Assembly (NCBI RefSeq): GCF_000828635.1
Contig: NZ_AP012547.1
Span: forward strand, 744,001 to 808,000
DNA: 64,000 nt
Direction of reading: 5' to 3'
From: Sulfuritalea hydrogenivorans sk43H
GTDB lineage: Bacteria > Pseudomonadota > Gammaproteobacteria > Burkholderiales > Rhodocyclaceae
Positions within the stretch are counted from its first letter, which is position 1, and each line of letters opens with the position of its first letter. The notes beneath the pieces were generated by a model. It saw only the letters and a program-made list of their open reading frames with translations. It was not told where the DNA came from and searched no databases. Shown here piece after piece: positions 18,263 through 27,888 of the stretch. The position numbers and the translations under genes are program-made.

Positions 18263-21200
18263 GGTGGAGTAGGTGTTTGTGAATGCTTGCCGAGAAAAAC
18301 CTCGAGTTCGTCCGCCGGCAGCGGACGCGAGAAATGAAAGCCCTGAAATTCGTCGCAGTCGGCGCTTTTCAGCAGGGCGAGCTGCTCGGCCGTTTCGACC
18401 CCTTCGGCGACTACCGTGAGCCCCAGGCTGTGGGCGAGTGCAATGGTTCCGCGGACAATGGCGACGTCGTTCTGGTCATGCGCGATACCCGCCACGAAGG
18501 AACGGTCGATCTTGAGATGGTCGAAGGGCAGGCGCTTGAGGTAGGCCAGGGATGAATAGCCGGTGCCGAAGTCATCGATGGCAAGCGCGATGCCCATGTC
18601 GCGCAATTCGCCGAGCAGGCGGGAAGCCCTTTCCGGATTTTCCATGGCCATGGTTTCCGTGACCTCGAATTCCAGCAGGGCGGCCGGCAGGCGGCTGTCC
18701 TGCAGCACCGCCGCGATCTGGCCCGGCAGGCCGGCCAGGCGCAACTGCCGCGCGGAAAGGTTGATCGCCACGGAGGGCATCTCGATGCCCGCTTTCTGCC
18801 ATGCAACCAGCTGAGCGGCGGCAGTTGCCAAGACCCACTCGCCGATCAGGATGATCAGGTCGCTTTCCTCGGCGATCGGGATGAATCGGCCCGGCGGCTG
18901 GAGGCCATGGCCGGGTCGGTTCCAGCGGATCAGCGCCTCGACTCCGGTCACCCGTCCGTTCCGATCGAGGCGCGGCTGGTAGTGAAGCGCGAACTGGTCG
19001 AGCTTCAGCGCATCGCGCAACTGGCGCTCGATGTCGAGCCGCTCCATCGCCGCGCGATTCATTTCCGGCGAGAAGAACTGGAAGCCGTTGCGGCCCATGT
19101 CCTTGGCGTGATACATCGCGGTATCGGCATACTTCATGACGGTATCGACGTCCCTGCCGTCCTGCGGGTAGAGGCTGACGCCGATCGAGGGCGTGCTGTG
19201 CAGGGTGTTGCCATCGATCAGGTAGGGCTCGGAAAGCGTCTTCAGGATGTTACCCGCCAGTGTCGCGGCGACATCCGGCGTTTCCAGCGCCGGCAGTACC
19301 ACGACGAACTCGTCGCCGCCGTGCCGCGCCACGGTATCCGAGGACCTCACGGTTTGCCGCAGGCGGCGCGCCACTTCGATCAGCAGCAGGTCGCCGACGT
19401 GGTGACCGAGCGTGTCGTTGATGGTCTTGAAGCGGTCGAGGTCGAGAAACATCACCGCGACGCTGCGCTGGTTGCGGTTGGCTTCGGCGATCGATTGCTC
19501 CAGCCGCGCTTCCAGCGCCATGCGATTGGGCAGCGTGGTCAGCGGATCGTGATGGGCGAGATGGTGGATGTGCTCCTCGGCCTGTTTGCGTTCCGTGATG
19601 TCGGAAAAGATCGCCACGTAGTGCATCCGGCCGGCATCCTCGCGATCGCGCACGACGTTGATGGTCATCCATTTTGGATAGATTTCGCCGGTCTTGCGCC
19701 GATCCCAGACCTCGCCCTCCCAGAAATCGCCCTCCTGCAGCGCCTGCCACATCCGCTCGAAAAATTCCGCGTTGTGCAGGCCGGAGGCGAGGAACTTCGG
19801 ATCGCGGCCCAGAACCTCGCTTTCACCGTAGCCGGAAATCCTGACGAAGGACTCGTTGACCGAAATGATCCGGTTCTCGCTGTCGGTAATCACGATCGCC
19901 ACGGGGCTGTGGTCGAACACCTGCTCGGTCAGGCGCAGGCGTTCTTCGGTGCGCTTGCGCTCGGTCACGTCGAAATCGGCTCCGATCAGGCGCAATGTCC
20001 TGCCTGAAGCGTCCCGCACGATGTGGTTGTGTACCTCCAGATGGCGTATCTCGCCGTCGGGCCGCACAATCCGGTAAGACAGCTTGAAATCGGCTTCCTT
20101 CGCGCGCAGCATCGCGATGATCCGGGCCAGGGTCTGTTCCCGGTCTTCGGGATGCAGATAGTCGGTCCAGTCGTTGAAGCGGTTGTTTCTGCCGTTCGGA
20201 GAAACGCCGAAAATTTCGAACACCCGCGCATCCGCCAGCAGTTTGTCTTCTTTTGCGTCCCAGTCGAAAATGCCGAGTCCCACTGTTTTCAGGGCCAGCG
20301 AAAAGCGCTCGTGCAGATGCAGGAGCTCCCGCTCGGCCTGCTTGCGCGCGGTGACGTCGGTATAGATCGTGATGAAGCCGCCGTCCGGCAGGGGCGCGCC
20401 GCGAATCTCCAGCACGCTTCCGTTCGGGCGCTCGCGTTCGAACATGTGGGCAACGGGATGGCGCGCACGTTCGAGGGTCTCCGCGATTTTCTGCTCGAGG
20501 TTTTTGTCGCCGTACTCGCCGCGCGCTGCGTTGTAGCGGATGAAGGATTCGAATGACGGCTGCGGATCGACAAACAACTCGTCGGGCATTTCCAGCAACT
20601 GCTTGAACAGCTGGTTGCAGGCGATCATGCGCAGATCGCCATTGACAACGCTGACGCCTCCCGGCATGTTGTCGAGGATGCTCTGCAATACCGCGTTGCT
20701 GCGCCGGATTTCCAGTTCCGCCTGCTTGCGGTCGGTGATGTCGGTATAGGTGGTGATGAAGCCGGCGATCCTGCCGTCGAGATGAAACGGCTTGCCCACG
20801 ACGAGGTGGGTGCGGCCGCTGGCACGCGTTCGCTCGAAACTGTGCGGTTCGAACTTCAGGGCCAGTTCGCGGCGCTGCCGTACCTGTTCTTCGGGGTCGC
20901 CGGGGCCATAGTCGCCGCGTTGCGCCGGGATGCGGATCAGATCCTCGAATGCCACGCCCCTGACCACGATTTCGTGTGGCAGTTCCAGCACGTCGACCAT
21001 GCCCTCGTTCCAGACCAGCAGCTTGAGTCGGTCGTCGAAGACGCTGATGCCCTGCGGCAGGTTGCCAAGGATGTTTTCGAGCAGGGCCGACTGGCGGCGC
21101 AACTCGGCTTCGACGGTGGTTCGCGCCGCAATTTCAGCGTTGAGCCGGAGGTTGGCGTCGGCCATTTCCTTGATGCGGGCCTGCTGGTCCCGCAGCAGCG

Positions 21201-21756
21201 ATTCCAGCCTGCGGTGCATCTGGCCGACCTGCGTGAGCATCATCGCGGCCATCGCGGCAAAGGTGGTCAGCGCGGCGACCCAGCTGAAGGGGCTGCCGAC
21301 GAACGACTTCAGGTCATAGGAGTAAACCAGGTTTCCGCTGATCGCCAGGGTCGCCACGACGGTCATCGTCGCCCCCGCGGCGATCGCGGCCGCCATGCCG
21401 CCGCGCGGCCCGTAGAAGGTGGCGGCGATGATGCACAGCGTAAGGTACAGCGGCGCCGAGTTGCCGATGAAGCCGTAAATGAGGTAGCCGAACGTGCCGC
21501 CCAGGTACAGCGCCATCAGCAGGATCGCGGCCAGCCACTGGGCGCCGATGCGCTTGCGCAGGACGTAGACGGTCAGGAACGAGAGATAAAGGACGCTGTG
21601 GGGAATGCTGAGCGAGTTGCCCAGGTCCAGGTTGCGCGACATGTTGCCCAGCATCAGCACCGTGCCCGCAACCATGCCGACGGAGTAGGTGGTCATCACC
21701 ACCTCTTCGCGGACCGACTTCATCAGGCTGGATGCGTCGCTGAAAATCGCTGCCAT
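18259..21756 (-). CDS. Membrane PAS-GGDEF-EAL c-di-GMP turnover protein
   Basis: Bifunctional-type c-di-GMP enzyme of 1165 aa. In order: an N-terminal region with about five or six membrane segments (residues 20-190), a coiled linker, four PAS domains (about 220-715; for example NLPQGISVFDDRLKLLVWNE and HSPVAIVITDSENRIISVNE), GGDEF (about 720-885) and EAL (about 895-1150). GGDEF is intact (ARHGGDEFVVVLP) with an inhibitory RxxD five residues before it (RSSD). EAL has the key residues (EALIRW, NLSARQL, EVTETMAM, IDDFGTGYSSL, AEGVET), so both activities are possible. The ATG at 21756 is preferred over 21792 because GGGGGAGAG precedes it. It is coupled to cbbR. Confidence 0.9.
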   Translation of the reverse strand: MAAIFSDASSLMKSVREEVVMTTYSVGMVAGTVLMLGNMSRNLDLGNSLSIPHSVLYLSFLTVYVLRKRIGAQWLAAILLMALYLGGTFGYLIYGFIGNSAPLYLTLCIIAATFYGPRGGMAAAIAAGATMTVVATLAISGNLVYSYDLKSFVGSPFSWVAALTTFAAMAAMMLTQVGQMHRRLESLLRDQQARIKEMADANLRLNAEIAARTTVEAELRRQSALLENILGNLPQGISVFDDRLKLLVWNEGMVDVLELPHEIVVRGVAFEDLIRIPAQRGDYGPGDPEEQVRQRRELALKFEPHSFERTRASGRTHLVVGKPFHLDGRIAGFITTYTDITDRKQAELEIRRSNAVLQSILDNMPGGVSVVNGDLRMIACNQLFKQLLEMPDELFVDPQPSFESFIRYNAARGEYGDKNLEQKIAETLERARHPVAHMFERERPNGSVLEIRGAPLPDGGFITIYTDVTARKQAERELLHLHERFSLALKTVGLGIFDWDAKEDKLLADARVFEIFGVSPNGRNNRFNDWTDYLHPEDREQTLARIIAMLRAKEADFKLSYRIVRPDGEIRHLEVHNHIVRDASGRTLRLIGADFDVTERKRTEERLRLTEQVFDHSPVAIVITDSENRIISVNESFVRISGYGESEVLGRDPKFLASGLHNAEFFERMWQALQEGDFWEGEVWDRRKTGEIYPKWMTINVVRDREDAGRMHYVAIFSDITERKQAEEHIHHLAHHDPLTTLPNRMALEARLEQSIAEANRNQRSVAVMFLDLDRFKTINDTLGHHVGDLLLIEVARRLRQTVRSSDTVARHGGDEFVVVLPALETPDVAATLAGNILKTLSEPYLIDGNTLHSTPSIGVSLYPQDGRDVDTVMKYADTAMYHAKDMGRNGFQFFSPEMNRAAMERLDIERQLRDALKLDQFALHYQPRLDRNGRVTGVEALIRWNRPGHGLQPPGRFIPIAEESDLIILIGEWVLATAAAQLVAWQKAGIEMPSVAINLSARQLRLAGLPGQIAAVLQDSRLPAALLEFEVTETMAMENPERASRLLGELRDMGIALAIDDFGTGYSSLAYLKRLPFDHLKIDRSFVAGIAHDQNDVAIVRGTIALAHSLGLTVVAEGVETAEQLALLKSADCDEFQGFHFSRPLPADELEVFLGKHSQTPTPP

Positions 21757-21805
21757 CTCTCCCCCTGTCATTCCCGACGGTCGCTGCGCCATCGTTTTTG
21801 TTCAT

Positions 21806-21842
21806 CTTATCACTGTCATAAGAAAGCATTACTGTCACTTAT
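21806..21842. promoter_or_regulatory. CbbR operator 1, cbbY / c-di-GMP-cbbR divergent promoter
   Basis: CTTAT-CACTGTC-ATAAG (21806-21822), then 15 bases, then CTTAT (21838-21842). A -10-like TATCCT (21857-21862) follows toward cbbY. The palindrome contains T-N11-A. The same spacing occurs before cbbM and cbbF. It lies 50 bases from the start of the minus-strand PAS-GGDEF-EAL/cbbR operon. Confidence 0.7.
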
Positions 21843-21869
21843 GGGTGGCTCGCGGCTATCCTGCCGCCC

Positions 21870-22631
21870 ATGCTGAAAGCCCTGATCTTCGACGTCGATG
21901 GCACGCTGGCCGATACCGAGCGTGACGGCCATCGCATCGCCTTCAACGCGGCCTTCGCCGAGGCAGGCCTGGACTGGCACTGGGACGAGGCGCTGTATGG
22001 CGAACTGCTGGCCGTCACCGGCGGCAAGGAACGCATGCGCTTCTACTGCGAGCGCCACGTTCCGGCCTTTCTGGAGCAGGCCGATGCCGACGGACGCATC
22101 AAGGCCCTGCACGCGGCCAAGACCCGGCACTACCTGAAGCTGCTGGCCGCGGGCGGCATTCCGCTGCAGCCGGGGGTGGCGCGCCTGTTGCGCGCGGCGC
22201 ATGGCGCCGGCCTGCGCTTAGGCATAGCCACCACCACCACGCCGGAGAACGTCACCGCCCTGCTGCCCGCCGATCTGATGGCGCTGTTCGAGACAGTCGG
22301 CGCTGGCGACACGGTGGCAAACAAGAAACCCGCCCCCGACATCTACCTATGGGTCTTGCGTGAGCTCAACCTGCCGCCATCGGCCTGCCTGGCCTTCGAG
22401 GACTCCGCCAACGGGCTCAAGGCCGCACTCGCCGCCGGCCTGCCGACCGTGGTGACGGAAAGCGAATACACGCGCGAGCATGACTTCGCCGGCGCGCTGG
22501 CGGTGCTCTCCGACCTCGGCGAGCCGGACCGGCCAAGTGTCGCGCAGCGCGGTACCCTGCACGGGAAAGACCTGGTCGACCTTGAACTGCTGCGGATCTG
22601 GCACCGTGACGCCATAAGGCAAAACTTATGA
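21870..22631 (+). CDS. cbbY: HAD-family sugar phosphatase CbbY
   Basis: HAD-superfamily phosphatase linked to Calvin cycles; CbbY removes misfire sugar bisphosphates such as xylulose 1,5-bisphosphate that inhibit RuBisCO. The 253-aa protein has motif I LIFDVDGTLADTERDGHRIA (nucleophile Asp and the CbbY-type TERDGHR), a cap domain, motif II GIATTTTPENV, the lysine region ANKKPAPDIYLWVL, and AFEDSANGLKAALAAGLPTV. Position directly before cbbM supports CbbY over phosphoglycolate phosphatase (Gph/CbbZ). A 21-bp element (22293-22313) is in the coding sequence. The 3' end is part of the cbbM operator. Confidence 0.88.
   Translation: MLKALIFDVDGTLADTERDGHRIAFNAAFAEAGLDWHWDEALYGELLAVTGGKERMRFYCERHVPAFLEQADADGRIKALHAAKTRHYLKLLAAGGIPLQPGVARLLRAAHGAGLRLGIATTTTPENVTALLPADLMALFETVGAGDTVANKKPAPDIYLWVLRELNLPPSACLAFEDSANGLKAALAAGLPTVVTESEYTREHDFAGALAVLSDLGEPDRPSVAQRGTLHGKDLVDLELLRIWHRDAIRQNL
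22293..22313 (+). repeat. Dispersed 21-bp element, copy 6
   Basis: Matches the consensus except the final base (T for C). It is within cbbY and reads VGAGDTV. Confidence 0.75.
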
Positions 22632-22661
22632 TGATGATAAAAACACGTGACTGGTAGTTAT
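22625..22661 (+). promoter_or_regulatory. CbbR operator 2, cbbM promoter
   Basis: CTTAT-GATGATG-ATAAA, 15 bases, then GTTAT, the same geometry as the operators before cbbY and cbbF. An extra ATAAG (22614-22618) upstream forms another inverted pair with the first CTTAT. A -10-like TAAGAT (22675-22680) follows. The site overlaps the cbbY stop codon. Confidence 0.7.
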
Positions 22662-22738
22662 GGATGTTGCTGACTAAGATGCGTATCAAGATTTCCTGAA
22701 TGCCATACTTTCACACCGTCGAGAATGAGGAGAACCGA

Positions 22739-24118
22739 ATGGATCAATCGAACCGCTATGCCGACCTGAGCCTCAAGGAAGAGGACCTGATCAAGGGTGG
22801 CAAGCACATCCTGGTGGCCTACAAGATGAAGCCGAAAGCCGGCACCGGCTACCTGGAAGCCGCCGCGCATTTCGCCGCCGAATCTTCCACCGGCACCAAC
22901 GTCGAAGTGTCGACCACCGACGACTTCACCAAGGGCGTCGATGCGCTGGTCTATCACATCGATGAAGCCACCGAGGATATGCGCATCGCCTATCCGATCG
23001 ACCTCTTCGACCGCAACGTGATCGACGGCCGCTTCATGCTGGTGTCCTTCCTGACGCTGGTCATCGGCAACAACCAGGGCATGGGCGACATCGAGCATGC
23101 CAAGATGATCGACTTCTACATGCCCGATCGCGTGATCCAGATGTTCGACGGCCCGGCCAAGGACATCTCCGACCTGTGGCGCATCCTCGGCCGCCCGGTC
23201 AAGGACGGCGGCTACATCGCCGGCACCATCATCAAACCCAAGCTCGGCCTGCGGCCGGAGCCGTTCGCGGCGGCGGCCTACCAGTTCTGGCTCGGCGGCG
23301 ACTTCATCAAGAACGACGAACCCCAGGGCAACCAGGTCTTCGCGCCGATCAAGAAGGTGCTGCCGCTGGTCTATGACGCGATGAAGCGCGCCCAGGACGA
23401 AACCGGACAGGCCAAGATCTTCTCGATGAACATCACCGCCGACGACCACTACGAAATGTGCGCCCGCGCCGATTTTGGTCTGGAAACCTTCGGCCCCGAC
23501 GCCGACAAGCTGGCCTTCCTGGTCGACGGCTACGTCGGCGGTCCCGGCATGGTCACCACGGCGCGCCGGCAGTACCCGAACCAGTACCTGCACTACCATC
23601 GCGCCGGCCACGGCGCGGTGACCTCGCCCAGTTCCAAGCGCGGCTACACCGCCTTCGTGCTGGCCAAGATGTCGCGCCTGCAGGGCGCTTCCGGCATCCA
23701 CGTCGGCACCATGGGCTACGGCAAGATGGAAGGCGAGGGCGACGACAAGATCATCGCCTACATGATCGAGCGCGACGAGTGCCAGGGCCCGGTGTACTTC
23801 CAGAAGTGGTTCGGCATGAAGCCGACAACGCCGATCATCTCCGGCGGCATGAACGCGCTGCGCCTGCCCGGCTTCTTCGAGAACCTCGGCCACGGCAACG
23901 TGATCAACACCGCCGGTGGCGGCTCCTACGGCCACATCGACAGCCCGGCGGCCGGCGCCATTTCGCTGCGCCAGGCCTACGAATGCTGGAAGGCCGGCGC
24001 CGACCCGATCCAGTGGGCGAAGGAACACAAGGAATTCGCCCGCGCCTTCGAGTCCTTCCCCAAGGATGCCGACAAGCTGTATCCGGGCTGGCGCGAGAAG
24101 ATAGGCGTGCACAAGTAA
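22739..24118 (+). CDS. cbbM: Form II ribulose-1,5-bisphosphate carboxylase/oxygenase
   Basis: Fixes CO2 on ribulose bisphosphate. The 459-aa single-subunit enzyme is the length of form II. Active-site segments: [11 protein letters not shown] (catalytic Lys), [14 protein letters not shown] (carbamylated Lys with Asp-Glu metal ligands), HYHRAGHGA (His), [10 protein letters not shown] (loop 6 Lys) and [11 protein letters not shown]. No small-subunit gene is present. Form II has low CO2 specificity, suggesting fixation in low-oxygen or CO2-rich conditions. The ATG at 22739 has GAGGAGA 7 bases before it. It is followed by an inverted repeat, then cbbQ and cbbO. Confidence 0.98.
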   Translation: MDQSNRYADLSLKEEDLIKGGKHILVAYKMKPKAGTGYLEAAAHFAAESSTGTNVEVSTTDDFTKGVDALVYHIDEATEDMRIAYPIDLFDRNVIDGRFMLVSFLTLVIGNNQGMGDIEHAKMIDFYMPDRVIQMFDGPAKDISDLWRILGRPVKDGGYIAGTIIKPKLGLRPEPFAAAAYQFWLGGDFIKNDEPQGNQVFAPIKKVLPLVYDAMKRAQDETGQAKIFSMNITADDHYEMCARADFGLETFGPDADKLAFLVDGYVGGPGMVTTARRQYPNQYLHYHRAGHGAVTSPSSKRGYTAFVLAKMSRLQGASGIHVGTMGYGKMEGEGDDKIIAYMIERDECQGPVYFQKWFGMKPTTPIISGGMNALRLPGFFENLGHGNVINTAGGGSYGHIDSPAAGAISLRQAYECWKAGADPIQWAKEHKEFARAFESFPKDADKLYPGWREKIGVHK

Positions 24119-24127
24119 AGGCTTTGG

Positions 24128-24196
24128 TCCGCAGATTACGCAGATTGACGCAGATTAAAGCGATGTTCATCTGCCCAAATCTGCGTAATCCGCGGA
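24128..24196. repeat. Intergenic inverted repeat between cbbM and cbbQ
   Basis: Arms 24128-24146 (TCCGCAGATTACGCAGATT) and 24178-24196 are near-perfect complements; the loop includes a further GACGCAGATT. AT-rich against the background and without a T-run at the end. The CGCAGAT-TACGCAGAT pattern is one I associate with short dispersed intergenic repeats in several proteobacteria. It could stabilise cbbM mRNA or lower read-through into cbbQ. Confidence 0.7.
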
Positions 24197-24212
24197 TAAA
24201 AACGAATTCGAC

Positions 24213-25010
24213 ATGACCGACACTTACGCAATTCACGCCGAACCGTTTTACGCGCCGCAAGGCCGCGAGGTGCAGCTCTATGAAGCGGCCTACGCCGCGC
24301 GCCTGCCGGTGATGGTGAAGGGGCCGACCGGCTGCGGCAAGTCGCGCTTCGTCGAGTACATGGCCTGGAAACTGGGCAAGCCGCTGATCACCGTGGCCTG
24401 CAACGAGGACATGACGGCCAGCGACCTGGTCGGCCGCTACCTGCTCGAAGCCAACGGCACGCGCTGGCTCGACGGCCCGCTGACCACCGCCGCGCGCATG
24501 GGCGCGATCTGCTATCTCGACGAGATCGTCGAGGCGCGCCAGGACACCACCGTGGTGATCCACCCGCTCACCGACCATCGCCGCTCGCTGCCGCTCGACA
24601 AGAAGGGCGAGTTGATCGAAGCTCATCCCGACTTTCAGCTGGTGATCTCCTACAACCCCGGCTACCAGAGCTTGATGAAGGACCTCAAGCAGTCGACCAA
24701 GCAGCGCTTTGTCGCCTTCGACATGGACTATCCGGCGGCGGAACTCGAAACGACCATCATCGCCACCGAAACCGGGATCGACGAAGCCACGGCGGCGAAG
24801 CTGGTCAAGGTCGGCCAGGCCGGCCGCAACCTCAAGGGCCACGGCCTCGACGAGGGCATCTCGACGCGCTTGCTGGTCTATGCCGCGTCGCTGATCAGGC
24901 ATGGCGTCGACGCCACCGATGCCTGCCGCATGGCGCTGGTGCGGCCGATCACCGACGACGCCGACATCCGCGCAACGCTCGACCACGCCATTGACAACAT
25001 CTTCGCCTAG
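24213..25010 (+). CDS. cbbQ: RuBisCO activase AAA+ subunit CbbQ
   Basis: MoxR-class AAA+ ATPase that forms a hexamer and, with CbbO, removes inhibitory sugar phosphates from RuBisCO. The 265-aa protein has Walker [11 protein letters not shown] (about residue 40), Walker [13 protein letters not shown], sensor 1 [12 protein letters not shown] and the arginine segment STKQRFVAF. Its position after cbbM and before cbbO is the standard order. The C-terminal part ([20 protein letters not shown]) is typical of CbbQ/NorQ; the neighbour decides for CbbQ. Confidence 0.95.
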   Translation: MTDTYAIHAEPFYAPQGREVQLYEAAYAARLPVMVKGPTGCGKSRFVEYMAWKLGKPLITVACNEDMTASDLVGRYLLEANGTRWLDGPLTTAARMGAICYLDEIVEARQDTTVVIHPLTDHRRSLPLDKKGELIEAHPDFQLVISYNPGYQSLMKDLKQSTKQRFVAFDMDYPAAELETTIIATETGIDEATAAKLVKVGQAGRNLKGHGLDEGISTRLLVYAASLIRHGVDATDACRMALVRPITDDADIRATLDHAIDNIFA

Positions 25011-25020
25011 GCGCCGCAAA

Positions 25021-25041
25021 AGTCGGCGCTGACGACACGGC
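25021..25041 (+). repeat. Dispersed 21-bp element, copy 7 (intergenic)
   Basis: One mismatch (A for G in the central GG). It fills most of the 40-base gap between cbbQ and cbbO and is non-coding. Confidence 0.75.
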
Positions 25042-25050
25042 GACAGGATC

Positions 25051-27342
25051 ATGGCGGACGCACGCAAGCGGCAGATGACCCATCCCCAAGTCCAGGCCTG
25101 CTGGGTCGCGATGGATTGCGGCTTTGCGCAGGTCGCCGACGTCTTCGAGGAATGCGTCTACGAAGCTCTGAGCACTTTCCGCAAGGAAGAGGTGGATGCC
25201 TACATCGAAACCGCGCGCCTGCTCGGCAAGATGGGGCGCGGCGCCGAGCCGGTGCTGGCGTTCCTCGAAGAATGGCCTTCCGTCGCCAACGCCGTGGGCG
25301 CCGATGTCCTGCCGGCGGTGACGGACTTCATCCGCGCCATGCAGAAGTCGCCCAACAGCCAGGCGATCACGCCCTTCCTGCAAACCCTGGCGGCCGCGGC
25401 GCGGCGCCTGCAATCGCGCGAGCAGCTGCACTTCTACATCGGGATCGCGCGCGAGCTGATGACGCGTACCACGGGATCGATCCACGGCCATCACAGCACT
25501 TTTCCCAGTCCCGGCCTTCCCGAATTCTTCAAGCAGGCGCCGCTCCTGCTGAAGCTGTTGTCAATGGCCGGGCTGCAGAACTGGACGAACTACGGCATCG
25601 CCAACTACGCCGGTCATCCCGAGCGGCAGGAGGAATATTTCAGCCTGCAACTGGCCGACAGCCGCGCGGTGCTGCAGCGCGAACGCCACGGCACGCTGTT
25701 CGCCGACGTCGAGCGCAGCCTGGCGTTCTACCTGCGCGCGCTGTGGGATGACAGCGAGCATCTGGTGCCGTATTCGACGGCATTCGATGAACTGCGCCAG
25801 CCCATTCCCTACTACGACAAGCTGGGCATGCGCGTACCGGACGTGCTCGACGATGCAGACCGAAAGGGCGGCACAGTCAGCGGCCTCGACCGCTACCGCG
25901 CCGTGCTGGCACACATGGTCGGCCACCGGCGCTGGAGCGTCGCACAGGTCGCCGACAACTGGAGCCCCTTCCAGCGCATGGCCGTCGAGTTCTTCGAGGA
26001 TTGCCGCGTCGAGACCCTGCTGATCCGCGAGTATCCCGGCCTGCGCCGCATCTTCCTCGCGCTGCATCCGCATCCCGTGGCGGACGCCTGCGATCCCGCG
26101 ACCACCTCCTGCCTGCGCCATCGCCTGGCGATGCTCTCGCGGGCGTTTCTCGATCCGGCGCACGGCTATAGCGATCCGGTGCTGCTCGATTTCGCGGGCC
26201 GCTTCCAGGCGCTGCTTGCGACGGGCACGTCGAGCACCGCGGAAATCGCCGCACTGGCGCTGTCCTGGGTCGCCAAAACCCGCCGCCAGAGCGACCAGCT
26301 GGCCAAAGTGCATTTCGACGACACGGTGGTCGATTACCGCGACGACAACCGCCAGCTCTGGAAATTCATCGAAGCCGGTGACGAAGAAGAGGCCTTCGAT
26401 CAGGAACGCAAGATCGAGCCGGGCGAAGAACTCAAGGGCCTGCCGCCGCGTCACTATCCCGAATGGGACAGCGGCAGCCAGACCTATCGTCCCGACTGGG
26501 TCAGTGTGTACGAGGCGCTGCATGCGGCGGGCAACGCGGCCGACATCGACCGGCTGCTGGCGAAGCACGCCGCGCTGGCCAGGCAGTTGAAGCGCCTGCT
26601 CGACCTGCTCAAGCCGCAGGACAAGGTACGCATCCGCTATCAGGAGGAGGGCAGCGAACTCGACCTCGACGTGGCGATCCGCTCGCTGATCGATTTCAAG
26701 GGCGGCGCCACGCCCGATCCGCGGATCAACATGAGCCACACCACCTGCGGCCGCGACATCACGGTGCTGCTGCTGCTCGACTTGTCGGAATCGCTCAATC
26801 AGAAAGTCGGCGCCGGCGGTACGGCGGGACAGACCATCCTCGAACTCAGCCAGGAAGCCGTGTCGCTGCTGGCCTGGGCCATCGATTGCCTGGGCGACCC
26901 CTGCGCCATCGCGGGCTTCCGCTCCAACACCCGCCACGAGGTGCGCTACCAGCACATCAAGGGCTTTTCAGAGCGTTGGGACGATACCGTCAAGGCGCGT
27001 CTGGCCGCAATGGAAGCCGGCTGGTCCACCCGCATGGGCGCCGCCCTGCGCCACGCCGGCCACTATCTGGCGCCGCGCCAGACCGCGAAGAAAATCCTGC
27101 TGCTGCTGACCGACGGCGAGCCCGCCGACATCGATGTCGCCGAGCCGCAGCACCTGCGCGCCGATGCGAAGAAAGCCGTGGGCGAACTGGCGGCGCAGGG
27201 CATCACGACTTTCTGCCTGAGCCTCGACCCGAAGGCCGACGACTATGTGCGCGACATTTTCGGGAACAACTGGCGCGTCCTCGACCGCATCGAGCGCCTG
27301 CCGGAAACCCTGCCGAGTCTCTACCTGGAATTGACCCGCTGA
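25051..27342 (+). CDS. cbbO: RuBisCO activase adaptor CbbO with von Willebrand A domain
   Basis: Partner of CbbQ that docks the AAA+ hexamer on RuBisCO. The 763-aa protein has a long N-terminal helical region and a C-terminal von Willebrand A domain starting near residue 560 with the MIDAS motif LLLLDLSESLNQ (Asp-x-Ser-x-Ser), followed by AIDCLGDPCAIAGF and LLLLTDGEPADIDV. A 21-bp element (26805-26825) encodes VGAGGTA directly after the MIDAS. The gene converges with a DUF2147 gene 9 bases downstream. Confidence 0.93.
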   Translation: MADARKRQMTHPQVQACWVAMDCGFAQVADVFEECVYEALSTFRKEEVDAYIETARLLGKMGRGAEPVLAFLEEWPSVANAVGADVLPAVTDFIRAMQKSPNSQAITPFLQTLAAAARRLQSREQLHFYIGIARELMTRTTGSIHGHHSTFPSPGLPEFFKQAPLLLKLLSMAGLQNWTNYGIANYAGHPERQEEYFSLQLADSRAVLQRERHGTLFADVERSLAFYLRALWDDSEHLVPYSTAFDELRQPIPYYDKLGMRVPDVLDDADRKGGTVSGLDRYRAVLAHMVGHRRWSVAQVADNWSPFQRMAVEFFEDCRVETLLIREYPGLRRIFLALHPHPVADACDPATTSCLRHRLAMLSRAFLDPAHGYSDPVLLDFAGRFQALLATGTSSTAEIAALALSWVAKTRRQSDQLAKVHFDDTVVDYRDDNRQLWKFIEAGDEEEAFDQERKIEPGEELKGLPPRHYPEWDSGSQTYRPDWVSVYEALHAAGNAADIDRLLAKHAALARQLKRLLDLLKPQDKVRIRYQEEGSELDLDVAIRSLIDFKGGATPDPRINMSHTTCGRDITVLLLLDLSESLNQKVGAGGTAGQTILELSQEAVSLLAWAIDCLGDPCAIAGFRSNTRHEVRYQHIKGFSERWDDTVKARLAAMEAGWSTRMGAALRHAGHYLAPRQTAKKILLLLTDGEPADIDVAEPQHLRADAKKAVGELAAQGITTFCLSLDPKADDYVRDIFGNNWRVLDRIERLPETLPSLYLELTR
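26805..26825 (+). repeat. Dispersed 21-bp element, copy 8
   Basis: GCCGG variant, otherwise a full match, inside cbbO just after the MIDAS codons. No further copy is seen for 11.7 kb, the longest gap after that between copies 5-6 and 6-7 is far shorter. Confidence 0.75.
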
Positions 27343-27351
27343 CGGCCGCCG

Positions 27352-27801
27352 CTACTCGGCGCGAACCCAGGTCTGGGTGCGGCCGATGAACAGGATGGAG
27401 CCGCGCATTTCGAGCTTCCTGCCGCCGTCGATGACCGTCACCTTGGCGTTGTAGCTCTTGCCGTTGTTCGGATCGAGGATCTTGCCGCCGCTCCAGACGG
27501 TGTCGCTTTCCTTCTTGAGGTCGGTCAGGATGGTCATGCCGATCACCGGCTTGCCCTTGCGCGGATCGTCGCCGGCGCATTCGTCGCATTTCGAGTCCTG
27601 CTTGGCCGGATCGACGATCTTCTCCACCGTCCCCGAAAGCACGCCGTCCTTTTCCGTGATGCGGACCATGGACTTGACCTTTTTGGTTTCGTCATCGATG
27701 GTGTTCCAGGCACCAACCGGCGACATGGACTGGGCAAAAGCCGGCAGGGCGAGGCCGGCAGCGCATGCGACGGCACACAGGCGGGATGGCAATGAAGTCA
27801 T
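27352..27801 (-). CDS. Exported DUF2147-family protein
   Basis: A 149-aa protein with a signal peptide (MTSLPSRLCAVACAAGLALP, cleavage after AFA). The mature domain matches DUF2147: SPVGAWNTIDDETKKVKSMV, a Cys pair (KCDECAGDD), and WSGGKILDPNNGKSYNAKV. Function unknown; probably periplasmic and beta-rich. It sits on the opposite strand between the cbbMQO and cbbFPTGKA blocks, so it is not part of either transcript. Its promoter region backs onto the cbbF operator. Confidence 0.85.
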   Translation of the reverse strand: MTSLPSRLCAVACAAGLALPAFAQSMSPVGAWNTIDDETKKVKSMVRITEKDGVLSGTVEKIVDPAKQDSKCDECAGDDPRKGKPVIGMTILTDLKKESDTVWSGGKILDPNNGKSYNAKVTVIDGGRKLEMRGSILFIGRTQTWVRAE

Positions 27802-27888
27802 AGGAGTCTCCTTTTCGGACGGGGGCGTGAAGGCCGGATTATGGCCCGCCGGCCGGATTTCGGCTGCGCCGTGAGCCGCAACAACCGA

